This document shows positions 53,112 through 63,515 of a stretch of 64,000 nt of DNA, in pieces. Position 1 is the stretch's first letter. Each line of letters opens with the position of its first letter. Under the pieces are notes generated by a model. That model had not been told where the DNA came from, searched no databases, and worked only from the letters and a program-made list of their open reading frames with translations. Source of the stretch: UKL13-3 sp044353855 (GTDB lineage: Bacteria; Bacteroidota; Bacteroidia; UKL13-3); the NCBI GenBank assembly GCA_044353855.1, contig JBILBF010000004.1, positions 124,001 to 188,000 of the forward strand, read 5' to 3'. The position numbers were made by a program, and so were the translations under genes.

Positions 53112-54209
53112 TCACCTCACTACCTTCCGTTTTCCGCGTTCAAAGTCTTCGAATACGAAATCGCCTAGGCCATTGAGTCCGCTGTAGTAGGCTTTGCCAT
53201 TGTTAACTTTCGTAAATTCTCTTACAAACTGTTGCAGATAGGGATCGGTTGCAATCATAAAGGTGGTGATGGGAATATTTACCCTGCGGGCTTGAGCAGC
53301 CATTGTCAATGTTTTGTTTATTACTTTTCGATCAAGGCCAAAACTGTTTTGGTAATAACCGTTTCCTTCTTTCAAACAGGTAGGTTTACCATCCGTAATC
53401 ATCATTATTTGTTTATTGGCATTTTTGCGTCTACGCAAAATATCCATGGCCAATTCTAATCCAGCATAGGTATTGGTATGAAACGGCCCAACTTGTAAAT
53501 ATGGTAAATCTTTGACTTCAATAGGCCAAGCATCGTTGCCAAATACGATAATATCCAATGTGTCTTTGGGATATTTGGTTTGAATGAGTTCGGCTAAAGC
53601 CATGGCAACTTTTTTGGCAGGCGTAATTCTGTCTTCTCCATACAGTATCATGCTGTGGCTAATATCAATCATTAAAACAGTAGAGGTTTGTGTTTTAAAA
53701 TCGCGTTCACGGATTTCCAAATCATCCTCTGTAAGACTAAAACTATCAATACCATGATTGACTTGTGCATTGTGCAAGCTTGCCGTAATATCTATTTGGT
53801 CTATCGAATCGCCAAAGTTAAACTTCCGGGTATCACTATTGGTTTCATCGCCATGCCCAGTAAATTTTGTTTTATGGTTTCCATTACCTCCTTTTTTAAG
53901 TTTACCAAAAACCTCTTCTAAGCTTTTTTTACGAATGGTTTGGTTTGTTTTGCTAGTGGGAAGGAGAGTGCCTTCAGTAGGATTTTCTTTTATGAAACCT
54001 TTGTCTTTTAAGTCCTGAATAAAGTTACCCATTCCATATTCGTTATTGGTAAACTTGTGTTCTCTATCAACTTGGTTCATCCAATCCATCGTTTCGGCAA
54101 CATCTCCATTGGTGTATTGCATCATTTGTAAAAACAAATTGAGCAGCTGATCGAACAGCGAACCTTGTTGCGTATTGGGAATATATTTTGAAAATAAATG
54201 ACCTTTCAT
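53112..54209 (-). CDS. VWA-domain protein, partner of the MoxR-like ATPase
   Basis: 365 residues. The C-terminal half is a von Willebrand A domain with a complete MIDAS site: DISHS (DxSxS) in TVLMIDISHSMILYG, T in NTYAGLELA and D in MITDGKPT. The N-terminal half is charged and low-complexity (KKGGNGNHKTKFTGHGDE) with a helix pair. The MoxR-like/VWA combination is used to assemble or insert metals and to remodel protein complexes. A 9-bp inverted repeat (ATTAGCCTT 53041, AAGGCTAAT 53099) lies between the two genes. Confidence 0.88.
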   Translation of the reverse strand: MKGHLFSKYIPNTQQGSLFDQLLNLFLQMMQYTNGDVAETMDWMNQVDREHKFTNNEYGMGNFIQDLKDKGFIKENPTEGTLLPTSKTNQTIRKKSLEEVFGKLKKGGNGNHKTKFTGHGDETNSDTRKFNFGDSIDQIDITASLHNAQVNHGIDSFSLTEDDLEIRERDFKTQTSTVLMIDISHSMILYGEDRITPAKKVAMALAELIQTKYPKDTLDIIVFGNDAWPIEVKDLPYLQVGPFHTNTYAGLELAMDILRRRKNANKQIMMITDGKPTCLKEGNGYYQNSFGLDRKVINKTLTMAAQARRVNIPITTFMIATDPYLQQFVREFTKVNNGKAYYSGLNGLGDFVFEDFERGKRKVVR

Positions 54210-54421
54210 ACAGTGAATAACAAATTAGTTGGAAATTGTTCTGTAAATGTACTCAGAACAAGCACAATTTTTTTTTTAAAGGAATGATGAAATTTTTAAT
54301 TGTAAGCTATTTTATATGTTTATAGCTCGTTTTTATAGAGAAAATGACTATTTCTCTTTGTTAGATGAAACCCATCTATTTTTTATTACTTGTATTTGTT
54401 AAATACAATTTTTTAATCAAG

Positions 54422-55726
54422 TTAATACATCAAAGCAGGAATTTTGCCTTTCACCATCATGTTTTCATCTATTTCACTCAATGTAATATCTTCAATTTCA
54501 TTTACCGATATAGGGTCGTAATGTTTTTGTACTTTGATATAATTGTCGGTAAAGCCATGCATGAGTTTACCATCATTTTCTATTTCCCATAATACTGGGC
54601 GATTGCTGCCAAGGTATTGTTCGTAAAAATGCCTTCTTTTTTTATCACTAAGAATATGCAACATTTTACTGCGTTCAGCTCGTTTATGCATCGGAACTTT
54701 TTCATCCAATTTAGCGGCTGTTGTATTGGGGCGTTCACTATAGGTAAACACATGCAAATACGAAATGTCCAATTCGTTTAAGTAAGCATACGTATCCAAA
54801 AAATCACTGTGCGTTTCACCCGGAAAGCCAACAATTACATCCACACCAATACAACAATGAGGCATCAACGATTTTATTTTGTTTACGCGTGAAGTATATA
54901 CATCAGTAAGGTAGCGCCTGCGCATGCTGTGCAAAATTTTATTTGAACCTGATTGCAATGGAATGTGAAAATGTGGCACAATTGTTTTGGATTGAGCTAC
55001 TAATTCAATAATTTCATCTGTCAGTAAATTGGGCTCAATAGAGGAGATGCGAAGCCTGTTTAATCCAGTTATGTTATCAAGGGCTTGTAGCAAGCCATAA
55101 AATGTTTCTCCAGTTTGTGCGCCAAAATCTCCAGTATTAACTCCTGTAAGAACTATTTCTTTAATGCCCGATGCTACTAATTCTTGTGCTTGTTTAACCA
55201 CATTAGCAATTGTATCACTTCTGCTTTTGCCTCGTGCTAATGGTATGGTGCAAAAAGCACAAAAATAATCGCACCCATCTTGTACTTTTAAAAATGAACG
55301 TGTACGATCGCCAATGGAGTAGGAAGCATGGTACTCCAATACTTCTTTTATTTTACCATCTTTAATTTCGGCAATATCTTTTTTACGTGTATCTGAAAGG
55401 TATTCAATGATATTAAATTTTTCTGCAGCACCTAAAACAAGATCAACTCCAGGAATACGTGCTATTTCTTTGGGCTTTAGCTGAGCGTAACAACCAATTA
55501 TGGCGACAAATGCTTGTGGATTGTGTCGTAAAGCTTCTTTTACAATACGTTTACATTTTTTATCAGCATTATCAGTTACCGAGCAGGTATTTATTAGATA
55601 TACAGTTGCCCCTTCTTCAAAGTCTACTTTTTGGTATCCTTCTTCCATCAACTGTCTTCCTATAGTTGATGTTTCCGAAAAATTTAGTTTACAACCTAAA
55701 GTATAAAATGCTACGCTTTTGTTCAT
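54422..55726 (-). CDS. mtaB: tRNA t6A37 methylthiotransferase MtaB
   Basis: 434 residues. Radical SAM enzyme that adds a methylthio group to N6-threonylcarbamoyladenosine 37. The UPF0004 domain contributes Fe-S cysteines in YTLGCKLN, INTCSVT and IIGCYAQ. The radical SAM cluster is CDYFCAFCTIPLARG (CxxxCxxC) followed by SRSDTIANVV. The GCKLN start separates MtaB from MiaB (GCQMN). The C-terminal TRAM-like region ends in MMVKGKIPALMY. TATTTTTG at 55734-55741 is a likely -7 element. Works on the same base position as MiaA but on different tRNAs. Confidence 0.94.
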   Translation of the reverse strand: MNKSVAFYTLGCKLNFSETSTIGRQLMEEGYQKVDFEEGATVYLINTCSVTDNADKKCKRIVKEALRHNPQAFVAIIGCYAQLKPKEIARIPGVDLVLGAAEKFNIIEYLSDTRKKDIAEIKDGKIKEVLEYHASYSIGDRTRSFLKVQDGCDYFCAFCTIPLARGKSRSDTIANVVKQAQELVASGIKEIVLTGVNTGDFGAQTGETFYGLLQALDNITGLNRLRISSIEPNLLTDEIIELVAQSKTIVPHFHIPLQSGSNKILHSMRRRYLTDVYTSRVNKIKSLMPHCCIGVDVIVGFPGETHSDFLDTYAYLNELDISYLHVFTYSERPNTTAAKLDEKVPMHKRAERSKMLHILSDKKRRHFYEQYLGSNRPVLWEIENDGKLMHGFTDNYIKVQKHYDPISVNEIEDITLSEIDENMMVKGKIPALMY

Positions 55727-55733
55727 TGGGGGT

Positions 55734-55741
55734 CAAAAATA
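55734..55741 (-). promoter_or_regulatory. -7 element TATTTTTG of mtaB
   Basis: Exact TAnnTTTG match on the minus strand, 7 nt before the ATG at 55726, so the mRNA would be leaderless or nearly so. Confidence 0.5.
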
Positions 55742-55872
55742 GTAAAATTATATGAATGATACTGAAAGGATGTTAATTTGAAATGGTAAAGATTAAATAT
55801 CTCAGATTATTTTTTTAGTAAAATATGAATGTTTTTATCAGTAATTTGTGAGCTTCATTAAAACACACTCAA

Positions 55873-58800
55873 TTGAAATTCCAATATCAATCCCTACTTA
55901 AGTTAATTGTTAGTTTTTTTACAGGCGTATCATTTACTTTTGGTCAAACTTGCTCTCTTTACAATAATGATACGCTTATTTGCAGCGGTACTTCAGTTAA
56001 TTTTGTACTTGCTACCTCAGGTGGTACACCTGCAAGTTATGCTTGGGATTTTGGTGATGGCTATACAGCCACAACACCAGTTGCTGCTCATGTATACACT
56101 ACTTCCGGAATATTTGTTCCACGTGTAGTTATCACATTTACAGGTGGTGCAATGTGCACTGCAACAGCCAAATCTATAAGAGTTTTTGCCAATCCAATTG
56201 CTCAATTTGTGATTACTACAGAGGATACATTGTGTTTTAAAAATAATCGTTTATGTATTCAAGATAATTCAACGAGTGGGCAGTCCAATGCGCCTATTGT
56301 AAAACGGGTATTTCAATTAAATAATGGCTATTTACAAATAGACAATGCGCCTTACAATAACACTATATGTTACCAAAACACCGTAAACACAATAGGTTTT
56401 TTATACTCTTTGGTATTGGAGGTAACGGATACGAATAACTGTGTAAGCCGGCTTCAAAAAACAGACTCTGTATTGTTGTACCCCCAAAGGCCACCTTTAT
56501 CTTACCAAGCCAATTATAGTAAGACATGTTTTAATCCATTGGTTTTTTTTAACAATACCACCCCAACGCCACCTTCGGCAATTAGCAAGTTTTACTGGGT
56601 ATTTGGTGATGGGCAAAAAGATAGTTTGGGATGGCTTGGTATAGGGCATCAATACAACTCTAAAGGACCTTTTTTATCCTCGTTAATAAGTATAGATAAT
56701 AATGGGTGTAAGGATACTGCAAAACTAAATGATTCCATTAAAGGGATAATAGTTGATCCACTTATTTATTTAAATGGGCCAACAACTCGCTGTTACAAAG
56801 GAAATGATATTGGCGTTGCTCAATCAAATGATGCAATATATCCTTGTAACTGGACTGTTTTTAATGATCAAAACAAAGTGGTTGCTTTTAGTGATTTAAC
56901 AGGGTTTAATTTTACAGTACCTACTTGTGGTCAATATAGAGTTCTCTTGAAGGTTACCTTTCCAGATTGTGTGTTAGAAACTGACACATTCATACAAATA
57001 TTAGGGCCTAAATCCATTATTCAAAATCCTTTTGATTCTATTAATAAAGTTCAAAATACCAATACCTGTGAGGTGTTTGATACGATAAGATTTAAAACTC
57101 CTGTTTCATATTTATCGTGCAGATATAAAAATGGAGCGATGCAACATTTTTGGAATTTTGATGATGCATTTGCACCCAATTGCACTACTGATACCAAAAA
57201 TGGCATAAATGTAGGATTGAATTGTAATTTTTCAATTGACTCAATGCTGGTAAGGCATGCATATATGCCAGGTCAAGATCAATGTTATAAACCCTCATTA
57301 TACCTTAAAGATCCTATAACGGGATGCGAGCATTCAGATACCCTAAAGTTAGCATTAATGGAACCCGATGCTAGCCCTAACTTGCTCGCCAATCCACCAA
57401 GAAGAGGATTGTTTGTGACTGATAGCTTTATTTGTCTTGGAACTTCTGTAATATTTAATTTTAAAGAGACATTACCTTATTGTGGTTATCAAAAGGCATG
57501 GATCAATTTAGATTCAGCTTGTAATCCCAACAAATGGCAGCTAACTGATACTATTGGATTGGGATTGTATACCGATGTGTATTCCAATATATGTGATAGT
57601 AATGGGCTAGTAACGGTAGGTTTAGTATTGCAAAATGGCATCGATAAATTTGGTAATCCTTGTTTTGATACAGCTTGGTATCATCACATATTAAGAATTA
57701 CAGATGTGAATCCAGCTGTAAAAGCCACTCTATTAAATTCATGTGCTCCTTTTCTTGTAAAGTTTACTCCCGTTGATTCTGTTCAGTTTGATTTAGTAAA
57801 AATGAGGTGGTTATTTACCCGCAATCCTGCTGATACGATTACCCAGATTTTTACTGGAAATGATTCTATTATTTACGGACAACAATTTACTTTTAATAAA
57901 CATGGTGATTATAAGGTAACCACTATTTTAAATAATACATACGAATGTCTTGAACTTGGTTTTACTGATTTTTCTGTTGGTTATTGGCCACGTATTGTGT
58001 TAACAAAAGATAAAGTATGTTTAGGGGATAGTGTTTTAATAAAAGACTATATTTTTTACCACAACAATTCCATTTACAATTATAACACATTAGAGTATTT
58101 AGATACAGTAGATTATTGGGCAAAACCAGAAAGAGCAGCAGCAGGGAAGGAAAAAATATGGTGGGATGCTGGTGATGGAAAGGGTTTTGTTCATACTGGT
58201 CATTATCCTAAACTAAAATATGATAAACCTGGAAGTTATTTCATTACCATGGTAACTCAAGATAGTACGGGGTGTTTGGATACCGTAAAAACACTTAATC
58301 CAATTATTGTTTTTGATGTTACTGCAAATATAAAAACGTTACAAACAGCCTATTTTTGTGCGCCTCAAATTGTATTGTTCACAGATTCTTCATTGGTGTT
58401 TGATGCTGATACTGCAACTGTTGCGAGTTCAAAAGATTCAATTGTTTCATGGTTATGGAATTTTGGAGATAATACCTTAGAAGGCGTATTGAAAAATCCA
58501 GCACATAATTTTACTTCCAATGGGAAATTTAATGTTAACCTCAGAGTTACAGCAGCTAGTGGTTGCTCAGATACAGCAAGTGCTTGGGTTGATATGATAG
58601 GACCATTGCCCAGTTTTACCATTAAAGATACAATGGGTTGTGAACCATTTACTGCACCCTTAATCAATACCACAAATAATCAATTAATAAATTGGACTTG
58701 GTATTTTGGCGATGTAACCAACCAAACATTTACCACAACTAAAGATACAAATGTTTCATTTACATACACCAAAGCAGGTGTATACTCAGTTCAATTATTG

Positions 58801-59718
58801 GGTACTCAAAACATATTGAATACAACAACTGGAAATACAATTATTTGCAACTCTTTTTTTCCTGATCAACAAACGGGTTTGCCCGAGCGCAAGGTGTATG
58901 TAATGGCAACTCCTCAATTGTCGCTATTGGCTATAGATACTGTATGTATTGGTGATGAGGTAGAATTTATGGCAACTGGTGATTCGCTATATGCAACTTA
59001 TCAATGGAATTATGGAGATGGCAATATTCAAACAACCATACGGCCAGATACCATAACTAAACATGTATTTGATGCATTAGGAAACTATTTGGTTGTGGTT
59101 GCACCAACCCTTACCAATGGTTATAGTTGTATTGATACTGCATCTATAGCTATAGCAGTCATTTCACCTACTGCTGATTTTACAATTGATGATTCACAAA
59201 CACCCAATTATCAGTTTACGAATACTTCTATAGCAGCTAATCGTTACTCATGGAATTTTGGAAAACCAAGTTCGGGTAGCATAAATGAAACAACCACACT
59301 AAATGCTTATTTTGATTTTGGAAATGATACTGGAACATACCAAGTATGTTTACTAGCATATAATGCATTAGATTGTTGGGATTCTATCTGTAAGCCTGTG
59401 CGCATAGATAAAACACGAATCATTATTCCCAATGTATTTACTCCTGATAATGCAGATGGTAAAAATGATGCTTTTGATATTGATATATTAGGGTTTACAC
59501 TGTATAATTTGAATATATACAATAGGTGGGGAGCACTTGTTTTCTCTGGCACTAAAGATGGATTGGATAATGATGGAGTGAATTGGAATGGCAAAACTTT
59601 TAATGATGGAGAGCAATGTCCTGCAGGAGTTTATTATTTTATTTTTACATATAAACTCATCACCGATTTAATAGAGACAACCGTGCACGGAACCGTTACA
59701 TTGATTAGAGACAAATAA
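55873..59718 (+). CDS. Large secreted PKD-repeat protein with T9SS type B sorting domain
   Basis: 1281 residues, started at TTG 55873 because there is no ATG in frame after the upstream stop at 55849. Signal peptide about 1-24 (ending TFGQ). PKD-like beta-sandwich repeats carry the marker W-x-F/Y-GD: YAWDFGDG, YWVFGDGQ, WLWNFGDN, WTWYFGDV, YQWNYGDG. The final 85 residues match the gliding-motility-associated C-terminal domain: IPNVFTPDNADGKNDAF, LNIYNRWGALVFSG and CPAGVYYFIF. Such proteins are exported by the type IX system and attached to the surface; roles include adhesion and gliding. Cysteine-rich inter-repeat segments suggest disulfides. Confidence 0.93.
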   Translation: MKFQYQSLLKLIVSFFTGVSFTFGQTCSLYNNDTLICSGTSVNFVLATSGGTPASYAWDFGDGYTATTPVAAHVYTTSGIFVPRVVITFTGGAMCTATAKSIRVFANPIAQFVITTEDTLCFKNNRLCIQDNSTSGQSNAPIVKRVFQLNNGYLQIDNAPYNNTICYQNTVNTIGFLYSLVLEVTDTNNCVSRLQKTDSVLLYPQRPPLSYQANYSKTCFNPLVFFNNTTPTPPSAISKFYWVFGDGQKDSLGWLGIGHQYNSKGPFLSSLISIDNNGCKDTAKLNDSIKGIIVDPLIYLNGPTTRCYKGNDIGVAQSNDAIYPCNWTVFNDQNKVVAFSDLTGFNFTVPTCGQYRVLLKVTFPDCVLETDTFIQILGPKSIIQNPFDSINKVQNTNTCEVFDTIRFKTPVSYLSCRYKNGAMQHFWNFDDAFAPNCTTDTKNGINVGLNCNFSIDSMLVRHAYMPGQDQCYKPSLYLKDPITGCEHSDTLKLALMEPDASPNLLANPPRRGLFVTDSFICLGTSVIFNFKETLPYCGYQKAWINLDSACNPNKWQLTDTIGLGLYTDVYSNICDSNGLVTVGLVLQNGIDKFGNPCFDTAWYHHILRITDVNPAVKATLLNSCAPFLVKFTPVDSVQFDLVKMRWLFTRNPADTITQIFTGNDSIIYGQQFTFNKHGDYKVTTILNNTYECLELGFTDFSVGYWPRIVLTKDKVCLGDSVLIKDYIFYHNNSIYNYNTLEYLDTVDYWAKPERAAAGKEKIWWDAGDGKGFVHTGHYPKLKYDKPGSYFITMVTQDSTGCLDTVKTLNPIIVFDVTANIKTLQTAYFCAPQIVLFTDSSLVFDADTATVASSKDSIVSWLWNFGDNTLEGVLKNPAHNFTSNGKFNVNLRVTAASGCSDTASAWVDMIGPLPSFTIKDTMGCEPFTAPLINTTNNQLINWTWYFGDVTNQTFTTTKDTNVSFTYTKAGVYSVQLLGTQNILNTTTGNTIICNSFFPDQQTGLPERKVYVMATPQLSLLAIDTVCIGDEVEFMATGDSLYATYQWNYGDGNIQTTIRPDTITKHVFDALGNYLVVVAPTLTNGYSCIDTASIAIAVISPTADFTIDDSQTPNYQFTNTSIAANRYSWNFGKPSSGSINETTTLNAYFDFGNDTGTYQVCLLAYNALDCWDSICKPVRIDKTRIIIPNVFTPDNADGKNDAFDIDILGFTLYNLNIYNRWGALVFSGTKDGLDNDGVNWNGKTFNDGEQCPAGVYYFIFTYKLITDLIETTVHGTVTLIRDK

Positions 59719-59766
59719 TTCTCTAAGTTAAAAAATATTTTTTATAACTTTAATGTTACTTGCGAT

Positions 59767-60969
59767 ATGCAAAAAAGTGAACGGTTATTATTGATTACAC
59801 TAGCAGCAATCAACTTTACTAATATCATGGATTTTATGATTATGATGCCATTAGGGCCTCAGTTGATGAGGCTATTTGACATTACACCCCAGCAGTTTGG
59901 CCTAGTGGTTTCTGCTTACACTTTAAGTGCAGGCGCTTCTGGTTTTTTTGCAGCTTTTATTGTCGATAGGTTTGATCGTAAGATCTTTTTGCAAGTTTTG
60001 TATACAGGATTTTTGCTAGGTACATTAGCATGCGGTCTTGCACCTACCTATAATTTTTTACTTGCAGCACGCATTTTTACAGGGCTTTTTGGAGGAGTAA
60101 TGGGTGCACTTATTTTATCTATTGTAGGTGATGTTGTTCCTTTTGAGAGAAGGGGGCAAGCTATGGGAATGATTATGGCTGCGTTTTCGATAGCATCTGT
60201 ATTTGGAGTCCCATTTGGATTGTATATAGCTTCTATGTTTTCATGGCATGCACCTTTTTTCTTTTTAGTTTTATGTGGATTTCCAATTGCGATAATGATT
60301 TGGAAATATATACCTAATATAACTTCACATATATACAACAAAGCTGATAGGCCAAATCCTCTAGAAATAGTAAAAGGAATTACATCTGATCCCAATCAAC
60401 GAAAAGCCATTACATTAATGATGGTATTGATGTTTGGTCATTTTAGCATTATTCCTTTTTTAGCTCCATACATGGTAAGCAATGTTGGATTTGAAGAAAG
60501 TCAACTTGCCTATATTTATACAATTGGTGGTCTTTTTACCATTTTTACTTCGCCTCTTATTGGCAAGTGGGCCGATAAAGTGGGTAAACTTAAAGTGTTT
60601 ACCGTTTTTATTCCATTGTGCGCTGTTTCTGTTTTGTTAATAACCAATATGCCACGAATAGATATTTGGATTGTATTGGTTGTTTCGGCATCTTTTTTTG
60701 TGTTTTCAGGTGGTCGTTTTATACCTGCACAAGCTATGGTTTCGGCAACTGTAAAATCAGAAACAAGAGGAAGTTTTATGAGCATTTCATCAGCTTTGCA
60801 ACAGTTGTGTGCTGGATTAGCATCTTATATTGCTGGTGTTATCATTGTAAAACAACCAAATGGCGAATTACTTAATTATAATTATGTTGGATATATGTCA
60901 ATAGCAGCAACTTTACTTTGTTTGGTATTGGCTCGTAGAATTAAAACCGTAGATGGGGAAACGTTTTAA
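59767..60969 (+). CDS. Major facilitator superfamily transporter
   Basis: 400 residues with twelve predicted membrane helices. The loop 2-3 motif DRFDRKIFLQVL is the MFS motif A (a D-R-x-x-R/K form), and GFFAAFIVDRF precedes it; the partial repeat GKWADKVGKLKV is at loop 8-9. The arrangement resembles drug/proton antiporters (DHA1). Substrate not deducible. The ATG is 48 nt after the upstream stop; the gene is 18 nt before ribD, so both may share a transcript. Confidence 0.9.
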   Translation: MQKSERLLLITLAAINFTNIMDFMIMMPLGPQLMRLFDITPQQFGLVVSAYTLSAGASGFFAAFIVDRFDRKIFLQVLYTGFLLGTLACGLAPTYNFLLAARIFTGLFGGVMGALILSIVGDVVPFERRGQAMGMIMAAFSIASVFGVPFGLYIASMFSWHAPFFFLVLCGFPIAIMIWKYIPNITSHIYNKADRPNPLEIVKGITSDPNQRKAITLMMVLMFGHFSIIPFLAPYMVSNVGFEESQLAYIYTIGGLFTIFTSPLIGKWADKVGKLKVFTVFIPLCAVSVLLITNMPRIDIWIVLVVSASFFVFSGGRFIPAQAMVSATVKSETRGSFMSISSALQQLCAGLASYIAGVIIVKQPNGELLNYNYVGYMSIAATLLCLVLARRIKTVDGETF

Positions 60970-60987
60970 TTGAAAAAAATAGGCTAA

Positions 60988-62043
60988 ATGACTTCCGATG
61001 AAAAATATATGTTGCGTTGTGTTGAACTTGCTTTATTAGGTAAAGGAAACGTTGCGCCTAATCCAATGGTAGGTTGTGTTATTGTTCATGAGGGCAATAT
61101 AATTGGCGAAGGATGGCATCAACAATTTGGTCAACCCCATGCCGAAGTGAATGCTGTGAATGCCGTTGTCGATAAAAAATTATTATCACATGCTACTGTA
61201 TTTGTTAACCTTGAGCCTTGTTGCCATACTGGTAAAACACCGCCTTGTGCAGATTTGCTCATTTCCAATAATGTAAAACGAGTAGTAGTTGGTATGATAG
61301 ATCCCTTTAGCAAAGTTGCTGGTCAGGGTATTGCTAGATTAAAAGCCGCAGGAATAGCTGTTGAAGTTGGTGTTTTGGCAGATACATGCAAGGAATTAAA
61401 CAAACGATTTATCACTTACCATAACCTTCAAAGACCATATGTAATTTTAAAATGGGCTCAGACAGCAGATGGTTTTATTGCTCCTGATGCTACTCAAATG
61501 AGTAAAAAAATATTTGAAGAAAAAAGACATATCACAGGATTTATTGTTCAGGCATTGGTGCATAAATGGAGAGGAGAGGAGCAGGCCATTATGGTAGGCA
61601 CACAAACGGTAAAAATGGATAATCCTGCACTGAATACTCGTGCATTTAAAGGGAATAATCCACTTCGGATTACCATAGATAAAAATGTATCACTCTCCAG
61701 TGAATTAAACATATTAGATGGCTCACAACCCACACTGTTGTTTACGTCATTGCCTCAATCATCTCAAATACCTAATACTGAATACCAACAAATAGATTTT
61801 AACAGTCCAATTTGGCCTCAAATTATGGAAGAATTATATAAACGTTCAATTCAATCTATGATCATAGAAGGAGGGCTATACACCTTACAGCAAATTATCC
61901 AATCTAACATATGGGATGAAGCACAAATTTTTACAACCCCAACCACACTGTTAGCAGGAGTAAAATCTCCAGCTATTTCAGGTTCAATTTCCCACAAAAA
62001 AATGGTTGATGGCGCTCAATTAATAATATACCAAAACAAATGA
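60988..62043 (+). CDS. ribD: Bifunctional riboflavin biosynthesis protein RibD
   Basis: 351 residues. Deaminates then reduces the pyrimidine intermediate of riboflavin synthesis. The deaminase domain (about 1-145) has NPMVGCVIV, the zinc/proton-shuttle motif PHAEVNAV and PCCHTGKTPPC. The reductase domain (about 150-351) has ILKWAQTADGFIA, RGEEQAIMVGTQTV, NPLRITIDKN and IIEGGLYTLQQI. The domain order is deaminase-reductase, as usual. No ribE/ribBA genes are near, and no FMN riboswitch is seen upstream. Overlaps the next gene by 4 nt. Confidence 0.96.
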   Translation: MTSDEKYMLRCVELALLGKGNVAPNPMVGCVIVHEGNIIGEGWHQQFGQPHAEVNAVNAVVDKKLLSHATVFVNLEPCCHTGKTPPCADLLISNNVKRVVVGMIDPFSKVAGQGIARLKAAGIAVEVGVLADTCKELNKRFITYHNLQRPYVILKWAQTADGFIAPDATQMSKKIFEEKRHITGFIVQALVHKWRGEEQAIMVGTQTVKMDNPALNTRAFKGNNPLRITIDKNVSLSSELNILDGSQPTLLFTSLPQSSQIPNTEYQQIDFNSPIWPQIMEELYKRSIQSMIIEGGLYTLQQIIQSNIWDEAQIFTTPTTLLAGVKSPAISGSISHKKMVDGAQLIIYQNK

Positions 62044-62891
62044 CTTACTTACTTTTAAGCATTCTACTTTCTGTTCTTACAGTGAGTTTTTTTAAATTGT
62101 TCGAACGTTACCAAGTAAATACTTTGCAGGCTATTGTAATCAACTATTTTACCTGTATTGGAATGGGTAATTTACTTTCTTCAAACCCAATTATTCTGCA
62201 ACCTTTTTGGGTTGAACCTTGGTTTCCGTATGCAATTATATTAGGCTTTTTGTTTATTGCTATATTTTATGCTATTGGACTCACATCTCAAAAAATGGGT
62301 GTTTCGGTAAGCATGGTTGCTGCCAAACTTTCGGTCGTTATTCCAGTTAGTATTGCATTTTTATTTCATGGCGATAACATGACAATGGCTAAAATTACTG
62401 GTATTGTAGTCTCCCTCATAGCTGTTTATTTTATGAGCAAAAAACAAAATAGTCAATTGCACAGCCAACCCAAAGGATTGTGGCTATTGCCAGTTATAGT
62501 TTTTGTAGGTAGTGGTATCATTGATAGTTTGCTTAAGTACATGCAACATCAATTTATTCCCCCTGCCAATGCAAGCGACATGTTAAGTACCGTTTTTTTG
62601 GTGGCGTTATGTTTAGGCACTTTTGTACTCTTAGTGCAACAAAAAGCTATTGGCTTTAAAAGTATTTGTTGGGGAATAGCACTTGGTATACCTAATTTTT
62701 TTTGTATGTATTATTTAGTCAAAACACTTGAACTATTTGAATCTTCTATTGTTTTTCCTATTAATAATATGGCTATTGTTATTTGTTCTACACTGGTTTC
62801 GTTAGTATTTTTTAAGGAGCAATTATCCAAGCAAAATTGGCTTGGTTTTACACTCGCTATTATATCCATTCTTATTATTTCATTTGTATAG
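62040..62891 (+). CDS. EamA/DMT-family transporter
   Basis: 283 residues with about ten membrane helices in two EamA halves (LLSILLSVLTVSFFKLFE to VVSLIAVYFMSKK; WLLPVIVFVGSGI to ISILIISFV). Motifs MGVSVSMVAAKLSVVIPVS and FPINNMAIVICSTLVSLVFF are typical of drug/metabolite exporters with a Pro in helix 4 and 9. Substrate unknown. Starts inside the last codons of ribD (ATGA), so it may be coregulated with it; a flavin or metabolite exporter is possible but unproven. Its stop overlaps the next start (TAGTG). Confidence 0.85.
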   Translation: MTYLLLSILLSVLTVSFFKLFERYQVNTLQAIVINYFTCIGMGNLLSSNPIILQPFWVEPWFPYAIILGFLFIAIFYAIGLTSQKMGVSVSMVAAKLSVVIPVSIAFLFHGDNMTMAKITGIVVSLIAVYFMSKKQNSQLHSQPKGLWLLPVIVFVGSGIIDSLLKYMQHQFIPPANASDMLSTVFLVALCLGTFVLLVQQKAIGFKSICWGIALGIPNFFCMYYLVKTLELFESSIVFPINNMAIVICSTLVSLVFFKEQLSKQNWLGFTLAIISILIISFV

Positions 62892-63505
62892 TGTTATTTT
62901 CTGATACCTATAAAACTATAGAGCAATCAGTAACTGCTGAATTAAAAGAAAAAGGAAGTCGATTTGTTGCAACTGTTTTTGCCATTCAAAATGAAGAAGA
63001 AGCCAAACACTATTTGTTATTAAGTAAAAAAGAACACCCCTCAGCAAACCATCATTGTTATGCATATGTTTTGGGATCCGATTCCCTCATACAAAAATCA
63101 ACTGACGACAGAGAGCCTTCAAATACAGCTGGAAAGCCAATATTAAGAGCTATTACGGCAAAGCAACTTACTTATACAATGGTTATTGTGGTTAGGTATT
63201 TTGGCGGAAAATTATTGGGTGTTTCTGGATTGATTCAAGCATACGGGGGAGTTGCAATATTGGCTCTTGATAAAGTAACTTGTATTGAAAAAATAATATC
63301 TGAACGACATGAATGGGTGTATGATTTTGAAAATGAAAACGAGGTGTTTAAGCTGGTAAAATTGTATAACTTAAAAATAGTGGACTTTATTCATGCCGAA
63401 AAAATTACCCTTATATTTGATGTTCGCAAAAGTGAAGCTGTTAGGGTGCTAGAATCAATTCATAAAAAACGATTGTTTCACACAACCTTTATCAGTCAAC
63501 AATAG
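62891..63505 (+). CDS. YigZ/IMPACT-family protein
   Basis: 204 residues when started at GTG 62891, which overlaps the upstream TAG; a longer frame from ATG 62837 would lie inside the transporter gene and is not likely. The UPF0029 domain contains KGSRFVATVFAIQNEEEAK, STDDREPSNTAGKPIL and VVRYFGGKLLGVSGLIQAYG, which is the family signature. A second, C-terminal alpha-beta part (about 135-204) is also typical. Homologues regulate translation or ribosome rescue; function in bacteria is uncertain. Third gene of the ribD-eamA-yigZ run. Confidence 0.93.
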   Translation: MLFSDTYKTIEQSVTAELKEKGSRFVATVFAIQNEEEAKHYLLLSKKEHPSANHHCYAYVLGSDSLIQKSTDDREPSNTAGKPILRAITAKQLTYTMVIVVRYFGGKLLGVSGLIQAYGGVAILALDKVTCIEKIISERHEWVYDFENENEVFKLVKLYNLKIVDFIHAEKITLIFDVRKSEAVRVLESIHKKRLFHTTFISQQ

Positions 63506-63515
63506 TCTTTTAAAT

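Noticed and set aside
62837..62890. Upstream ATG start for the YigZ gene
   Set aside because: Lies inside the transporter coding sequence; GTG at 62891 overlaps its stop and starts just before the conserved domain.
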